Assembly: GCA_964385405.1 (NCBI GenBank)
Contig: CAYLOT010000001.1
Span: 128,155-192,154 of the forward strand
Direction: 5' to 3'
From: CAIZGX01 sp964385405
Lineage (GTDB): Bacteria; Bacteroidota; Bacteroidia; Flavobacteriales_D; Sanyastnellaceae
DNA length: 64,000 nt
Position 1 is the first letter of the stretch, and each line of letters starts with the position of its first letter. Position numbers and translations under genes: made by a program. This document shows positions 59,648 to 64,000 of this stretch, piece after piece. Below the pieces are notes generated by a model. That model ran no database searches, was not told the DNA's origin, and was given only the letters and a program-made list of their open reading frames with translations.

Positions 59648-60308
59648 TGGAATGGTTTTCAAGGTAAGAAGCACTCCAAGCGGCTGGATTTTCTCTCCAT
59701 ACTTTTAGGGTGCCCAATTGCTCCTCAGTGATGTATTCTTTTTTTAATGCTTGTTCGAGCAACGCATGATAGTCTGTTAGCGTGTGCAATTCAACATTCG
59801 CTTCTTTAAACGCTTCTTTAGCAATGTCGAAGTCGTAAGTAAAGATTGCAACCATTCCCATAACATCCAGTCCTGCTTCACGAAGCGCAGCTACTGCGCT
59901 TAAACTACTTTTTCCGGTTGAAATAAGATCTTCTATAACTACCACTTTTTGGTTGGGTTCAACCACTCCTTCAACCTGATTTCCTAATCCGTGTTTTTTT
60001 GCTTCGCTACGGACGTATGCAAAGGGTACGCCCATTTCTTGAGCTACCAATGCTCCAATTGCAATACCGCCTGTTGCTACACCGGCAATGATATCTGGCG
60101 TTCCGAATTTTTCTTGAATGGCATTCACGAACTGTTGGCGAATGTGCGTTCTGCAAACAGGGAATGAAAGCGTTTTGCGGTTGTCGCAATAAATAGGCGA
60201 CTTTAATCCGCTTGCCCATGTGAATGGGGCTTGAGGTTTCAACTCAATTGCTTTAATTTGCAAAAGATAATCTGCTACTTGTAATCCTACTTCAATATTT
60301 GAATCCAT
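59640..60308 (-). CDS. pyrE: Orotate phosphoribosyltransferase
   Basis: Converts orotate and PRPP to OMP in pyrimidine synthesis. The 222 residues contain IELKPQAPFTWASGLKSPIY, CDNRKTLSFPVCR, the catalytic-loop Lys region RSEAKKHGLGNQ and the PRPP motif VVVIEDLISTGKSSL. I start at MDSNIEVGLQVADYL (ATG 60306-60308); an ATG at 60321-60323 would add five residues. The chosen ATG shares the tetranucleotide CATG with the start of the divergent NUDIX gene. Confidence 0.95.
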   Translation of the reverse strand: MDSNIEVGLQVADYLLQIKAIELKPQAPFTWASGLKSPIYCDNRKTLSFPVCRTHIRQQFVNAIQEKFGTPDIIAGVATGGIAIGALVAQEMGVPFAYVRSEAKKHGLGNQVEGVVEPNQKVVVIEDLISTGKSSLSAVAALREAGLDVMGMVAIFTYDFDIAKEAFKEANVELHTLTDYHALLEQALKKEYITEEQLGTLKVWRENPAAWSASYLENHSNG

Positions 60309-60807
60309 GCCGCGAAAATACATCGTCTCTCATCTCGGTCGTACATTAACTTTTTCACAAGAGGAGTTTGATGAATTTGTTAGTAAACGAAAGTTTATTC
60401 ATGCAGCCGGAGGTTTGGTTCAAAATGGCTTTGGTGATTTTTTAATGATCAAGCGAAAGGGATTTTGGGATCTTCCGAAAGGGAAAATTGAAACAGGTGA
60501 AAATGATGAGGAGGGTGCTCTTCGCGAGGTTGAAGAGGAGACTGGTTTGAGGGATATGCACATTGAAAAGCATCTTGTGGACACCTTTCATACATACGAA
60601 CTCAATGAAAAGTGGGTGCTAAAACGCAGCACGTGGTTTCTGATGAAATGTGAAGGCGCTCCTGAATTGACTCCTCAAATTGAGGAGGAAATAGAGCGAG
60701 TAGAGTGGTGTTCAAAAGAATTACTCGAATCTCGTCTACCGAAATCCTACGCAACCATAGCCATGGTTTGGGACGCTTTTAAAGCGTCTTCCAACCTTGA
60801 GCACTAA
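60307..60807 (+). CDS. NUDIX hydrolase
   Basis: Hydrolase of nucleoside-diphosphate-linked compounds; substrate unknown. The 166 residues have a full Nudix box, GKIETGENDEEGALREVEEE followed by TGL, after the strand FLMIKRKGFWDLPKG. About 35 N-terminal residues precede the domain. Its ATG overlaps the pyrE ATG on the other strand and its 3' end overlaps thiL by 29 nt. An imperfect box AATATTTG ends 5 nt before the ATG, inside pyrE. Confidence 0.9.
   Translation: MPRKYIVSHLGRTLTFSQEEFDEFVSKRKFIHAAGGLVQNGFGDFLMIKRKGFWDLPKGKIETGENDEEGALREVEEETGLRDMHIEKHLVDTFHTYELNEKWVLKRSTWFLMKCEGAPELTPQIEEEIERVEWCSKELLESRLPKSYATIAMVWDAFKASSNLEH
60309..60318 (-). promoter_or_regulatory. Candidate -7 element of pyrE inside the NUDIX gene
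   Basis: Just upstream of the pyrE ATG the minus strand reads TATTTTCGC (within about 60311-60320), TAnnTTTGC with one mismatch, followed by GGC and the ATG. Confidence 0.5.
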
Positions 60808-61810
60808 GCTTAATGGTTCCTCCACCAATAGCCATTAACAAGTTTTCACCGTCTTTAGCTGTGGCGTGACCAATGATGCTCAAATTTGGATTGCCCTTGA
60901 TTTTTTCGAAATCGTTCTGAGAAACGGTGAATAGTAATTCATAATCTTCTCCTCCGTTTAAAGCGCAAGTGGTGGCATCAATGTTATGTTCCGAGGCAGC
61001 ATCGCGCGTTTCAGGGGCTATCGGCAATTTGTCCTCATAAATTGCAAAGGTGCATTCGCTCTCTTCTGCTAAATGAAGAATTTCTGAAGAAAGTCCATCT
61101 GAAATATCAATCATGGCCGTAGGTTTGACCTCAAGTTTAGCCAACAATTGAACAATATCTAGTCTAGCTTCAGGCTTTAATTGTCTTGCAAGGATATAGT
61201 CGTAATTCTCGAGATTGGGTTGCGCAGTTGGTGCGCTTTTGAAAACTTCTTTTTCACGTTCCAAGACTTGAAGCCCCATGTAGGCTCCACCCAAATCTCC
61301 TGAAACAACCAACAAATCTCCTTCTTTCACCGTGCTTCTTAGGGCAATGTCTTCTTTTTGTGCATATCCGATGGCAGTAATGGAAATTACGCATCCGGTA
61401 GGAATGGTAGTTGTGTCTCCACCAACCATATCAACCCCGTATGCCTCACATGCAGCAAGCATTCCAGAGTATAATTCTTCAAGCGCTTCTACCGAATATT
61501 TATTACTCACAGCAAGTCCAACAGTGAATTGCGTTGGAGTGGCATTCATGGCGCAGATGTCGGAGAGATTCACCACAACGCTTTTGTAACCTAAGTGCTT
61601 GAGGGGAGTGTACATTAAGTCGAAATGCACTCCTTCCACCAACATATCGGTAGTCATAACCAATTGGTTTCCTTCAACAGGCTCCATCACTGCCGCATCG
61701 TCTCCCGCATCGCGAATGGTTCCTTCGTTTTTTGGAATGAAATATTGAGTCAAATGTTTGATTAATGTAAATTCTCCAAGAGCAGAAAGCTCGGTACGTT
61801 GTTGTTCCAT
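60779..61810 (-). CDS. thiL: Thiamine-monophosphate kinase
   Basis: Phosphorylates thiamine monophosphate to the active cofactor. The 343 residues show IRDAGDDAAVM, VMTTDMLVEGVHFDLMYTPL, the Mg/ATP residues in VNLSDICAMNATPTQFTVGL, GVDMVGGDTTTIP, LVVSGDLGGAYMGLQVLE, ATAMIDISDGLSSEILHLA-type segment, and NGGEDYELLFTV. A perfect -7 box lies 3 nt before the ATG, in the 17-nt gap after recJ. Confidence 0.94.
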   Translation of the reverse strand: MEQQRTELSALGEFTLIKHLTQYFIPKNEGTIRDAGDDAAVMEPVEGNQLVMTTDMLVEGVHFDLMYTPLKHLGYKSVVVNLSDICAMNATPTQFTVGLAVSNKYSVEALEELYSGMLAACEAYGVDMVGGDTTTIPTGCVISITAIGYAQKEDIALRSTVKEGDLLVVSGDLGGAYMGLQVLEREKEVFKSAPTAQPNLENYDYILARQLKPEARLDIVQLLAKLEVKPTAMIDISDGLSSEILHLAEESECTFAIYEDKLPIAPETRDAASEHNIDATTCALNGGEDYELLFTVSQNDFEKIKGNPNLSIIGHATAKDGENLLMAIGGGTIKLSAQGWKTL

Positions 61811-61813
61811 GGC

Positions 61814-61822
61814 GCAAAGATA
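61814..61822 (-). promoter_or_regulatory. -7 promoter element of thiL
   Basis: Minus-strand TATCTTTGC, a perfect TAnnTTTGC match, separated from the ATG by GCC. It is the same nonamer and spacing as at rlmD, and predicts a leaderless mRNA. Confidence 0.75.
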
Positions 61823-61827
61823 CTATG

Positions 61828-63552
61828 TTAATGACTCAATCGAATGTCTATAACTTCCAACTGAATGGAACTTTGACCGTTCCAAACATTTTCATTCAAT
61901 TGAAAAAGCAAGTCAATTTCCTTTCCTTCTAAAATAGGAAAAACCCAATCAGCCATTTTGAAAGCAATGCCTTTCATTTCTGAAACATTGCCGGCTTGCT
62001 TCACGTGCAATTGCAGATGGTCTGCATGAGCACCCACTAATTTTGTGAATCGTGCGTTTTTAACATTTTTCGAAAGGAAGACAGGACGCAAGTTCTCGGG
62101 ACCGTGAGGTTCCAAAGGTTGCAACGATTCGTACAACGAAAATGAAATTTCATCGAACTGAATTTCGGTATCATAGAAATGGCACCGTTCAATTCTTATG
62201 TTGTTTGTGTGGTTTCTGACCACGTTGTCAAATGTAGATCTAAACGCTTCGAAATTTTCCGATTTGAGTTTGAGTCCAGCCGCCATACTATGTCCCCCAA
62301 ACTGAATCAAATGCTCTTCGCACAGCGATAGCATTTCATAAACATCTATGCCTTCAATGGATCTTACACTTCCAGAGAGAATTCCCTCGTCTTCGACAAG
62401 AACGATAGTTGGTTTGTAGTAGGTTTCAATAAGTCTTGAAGCTACAATGCCAACGACTCCTTTGTGCCAGCCTTGCTTCTTCACCACAGTTGTGAAACTT
62501 TCTTGATAGAAGACATCTCGTTCAATAATATCAAGTGCTTCTTGAGTAATGTTGCGGTCGAGTCCTTTTCTTTCTTGATTGTATTTTTCAATTTCTGCTG
62601 CAACAGATTTTGCGTCTTCAGCATTCTTCGTTAGAAGCACTTCAACTGCACGCTTTCCAGAAAAAATTCGCCCGGCTGCGTTAATTCGCGGAGCAATTAA
62701 AAAAACGAGGTCAACTACTTTCAATACTTTCCCGCTGTGCTTCGCATTTGAGAGCAGCTCGGCAATTCCCGGACGCAAATGAGTGTTTATTTCTTTTAAT
62801 CCGAAGTGAAGAAGCACGCGGTTTTCAGAAGTAACCGGAACAATATCTGCTCCCGTTGCAACGGCCACAAGGTCTAGAAATGAATATGCGAAGTCTAACG
62901 ATTCGTTGTGATGCAGGAACCAAGCACACATAACTTTAAAACCGACCGCACAACCGCAAAGACCTTTGTTTTCATAAGTACAATCTTTTCGTTTCGGATT
63001 AACAATTGCAAAGGCAGGGGGTAGAGCCTCTGGCGTGTGGTGGTCACAGACGATTACGTCTATTCCGAGCATATTGCATTTTTCAATGCGCGGACCATCT
63101 TTAATGCCGCAGTCGAGTGTTACTATTAACGTAAAATTATGCTCATGGGCGAATTCCACACCGGCTTCTGAAAATCCATACCCCTCTTTGTATCTGTCTG
63201 GAATATAGAAGTCGCATTCGAATCCGATATGCTTCAAAAAACTATAGAACACAGCAACAGCTGTTGTGCCATCAACATCGTAGTCGCCATAAACAAGAAT
63301 TTTTTCGTTTTTTAATTTGGCTGAAACAAGGCGGTCAATGGCTTTATCCATGTCTTTTAATCCAAATGGATCTAAAAGCTGATTTATTTCTGGTTTGAGG
63401 AAGGTTACGGCCTGTTCGGGTGTACTAATTTTCCTAGAAAGTAAGATTTCGGCGAAAGCTTCGCTCATATTTGATTTTACAGCAAGTTCAGCAATTTGTA
63501 CTGTAGTGAATTGCTCTCGCTTTTTCCAGATGTTTTCTTTTGGAGTGCTCAT
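61828..63552 (-). CDS. recJ: Single-stranded-DNA exonuclease RecJ
   Basis: 5'-3' exonuclease in recombination and repair. The 574 residues have the DHH phosphoesterase motifs LVYGDYDVDGTTAVAVFY, TLDCGIKDG, VIVCDHHTP and AVATGADIVPV, the DHHA1 part with APRINAAGRIF and GHSMAAGLKL, and a C-terminal OB domain (LHVKQAGNVSEMKGIAFKMA). I start at MSTPKENIW (63550-63552). A perfect -7 box lies 5 nt upstream. Confidence 0.95.
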   Translation of the reverse strand: MSTPKENIWKKREQFTTVQIAELAVKSNMSEAFAEILLSRKISTPEQAVTFLKPEINQLLDPFGLKDMDKAIDRLVSAKLKNEKILVYGDYDVDGTTAVAVFYSFLKHIGFECDFYIPDRYKEGYGFSEAGVEFAHEHNFTLIVTLDCGIKDGPRIEKCNMLGIDVIVCDHHTPEALPPAFAIVNPKRKDCTYENKGLCGCAVGFKVMCAWFLHHNESLDFAYSFLDLVAVATGADIVPVTSENRVLLHFGLKEINTHLRPGIAELLSNAKHSGKVLKVVDLVFLIAPRINAAGRIFSGKRAVEVLLTKNAEDAKSVAAEIEKYNQERKGLDRNITQEALDIIERDVFYQESFTTVVKKQGWHKGVVGIVASRLIETYYKPTIVLVEDEGILSGSVRSIEGIDVYEMLSLCEEHLIQFGGHSMAAGLKLKSENFEAFRSTFDNVVRNHTNNIRIERCHFYDTEIQFDEISFSLYESLQPLEPHGPENLRPVFLSKNVKNARFTKLVGAHADHLQLHVKQAGNVSEMKGIAFKMADWVFPILEGKEIDLLFQLNENVWNGQSSIQLEVIDIRLSH

Positions 63553-63557
63553 TTGCG

Positions 63558-63566
63558 ACAAAGTTA
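63558..63566 (-). promoter_or_regulatory. -7 promoter element of recJ
   Basis: Minus-strand TAACTTTGT, a perfect TAnnTTTG match, followed by CGCAA and the ATG. Confidence 0.7.
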
Positions 63567-63612
63567 GGGGCAGAACTCGCGCAACCCTTTTTCATTTTAT
63601 GCGGTCTTTTCG

Positions 63613-63621
63613 TATATTCGT
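63613..63621 (+). promoter_or_regulatory. -7 promoter element of the Cys-rich lipoprotein gene
   Basis: TATATTCGT, TAnnTTTGT with one mismatch, 20 nt before the ATG. It gives this gene a real leader, unlike recJ on the other strand. Confidence 0.6.
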
Positions 63622-63641
63622 ACCCCAAACCTTTTAAAGAA

Positions 63642-64000
63642 ATGAATAAATCTTTACGTTCTGTTCTTTTACTCATGAGCATTTTCGGGATGTTTGTGTT
63701 GAACGGCTGTTTAAACGATGATAACAAAATTCCGCCAAATTGTTATGATGGAATCTTGAATAACTCTGAGCAATTGGTCGATTGCGGAGGTCCAAATTGC
63801 GAGCAGTGTGATCACTGTATCGACGGAATTTGGCAACCTGAATACGGTGAAACATGTGTTGACTGTGGGGGAGAGTGTGGTCCTTGTGCTCCATGTGCAA
63901 ATTGTATTCAAGATGGTGACGAAGCGGGTATTGACTGCGGTGGATCGAACTGCGGACCATGTGCTGCGCTTTGTGCAGACGGAATTCTTAATGGAACTGA
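63642..64000 (+). CDS. Cysteine-rich repeat lipoprotein, N-terminal part (runs off the window)
   Basis: Function unknown. The 119 visible codons start with a lipoprotein-type signal (MNKSLRSVLLLMSIFGMFVL, then NGC). The mature part is built of about 25-residue repeats of the form C-x-DG-x(5-9)-E-x3-DCGG-x(1-2)-C-x2-C; three DCGG units are complete: LVDCGGPNCEQC, CVDCGGECGPC and GIDCGGSNCGPC. Such DCGG repeats occur in surface proteins of Bacteroidota and other environmental bacteria and are probably disulfide- or metal-stabilised spacers. The C-terminus is not in the window. Confidence 0.8.
   Translation, partial: MNKSLRSVLLLMSIFGMFVLNGCLNDDNKIPPNCYDGILNNSEQLVDCGGPNCEQCDHCIDGIWQPEYGETCVDCGGECGPCAPCANCIQDGDEAGIDCGGSNCGPCAALCADGILNGT

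Overview
The window reads as an ordinary chromosomal segment of a Bacteroidota bacterium, most likely Flavobacteriales. The evidence is the gliding genes gldB and gldC, two secreted proteins with type IX (Por) C-terminal sorting domains, many -7 promoter elements of the Bacteroidota form TAnnTTTG, few Shine-Dalgarno sequences, and a typical Bacteroidota dcw cluster. I see no phage, transposase, integrase, CRISPR array or rRNA. The genus cannot be fixed from the sequence alone.

Layout. 1-4748: serS (cut by the window edge), rpmA, rplU, an EamA exporter, a T9SS cargo protein and a glutaryl-CoA-dehydrogenase-like enzyme. 4769-11092: a tight six-gene minus-strand run (phosphopantetheinyl transferase, T9SS cargo, GH3-family adenylating enzyme, vWA protein, udk, rnhA). 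11143-18494: ahcY, a repeat-rich lipoprotein, SDR plus nadE, an outer-membrane barrel, gldB-gldC, engB and an alpha/beta hydrolase. 18606-32831: MraZ operators and mraZ-rsmH-ftsL-ftsI-murE-mraY-murD-ftsW-murG-murC-ftsQ-ftsA; the expected ftsZ is absent and rlmD follows convergently. 34263-40201: DUF6150-like repeat protein, SLC13 transporter, then a minus-strand group of lipoprotein, zinc/winged-helix protein, vWA protein and P-loop ATPase. 40557-47464: xseAB, a GH3 beta-glucosidase, nitroreductase and two more lipoproteins. 47520-51201: tRNA-Arg, tRNA-Pro, two universal stress proteins, an HD hydrolase and a response-regulator cyclase. 51217-56427: hybrid histidine kinase and clpB. 56541-63552: crcB, PAP2, acyl-CoA ligase, SRPBCC, pyrE, NUDIX, thiL, recJ. 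The window ends inside a cysteine-rich lipoprotein gene.

The least explained signal is a degenerate 12-bp tandem repeat (core ATTCTTCGAAAG, or CTTTCGAAGAAT on the other strand). It forms three intergenic arrays beside promoters and also encodes the low-complexity linkers of two lipoproteins. Those lipoproteins belong to a family of four in the window that share a lipobox followed by EK-x2-Y-x2-GYH-x2-W. The vWA/zinc/ATPase group at 36845-40174 is the best candidate for an uncharacterised multi-protein system.

Gene packing is extreme. Four convergent pairs share one TTAA for both stop codons, one divergent pair shares one CATG for both start codons, and in about eight genes the -7 box ends 2 to 5 nt before the start codon, which predicts leaderless mRNAs.
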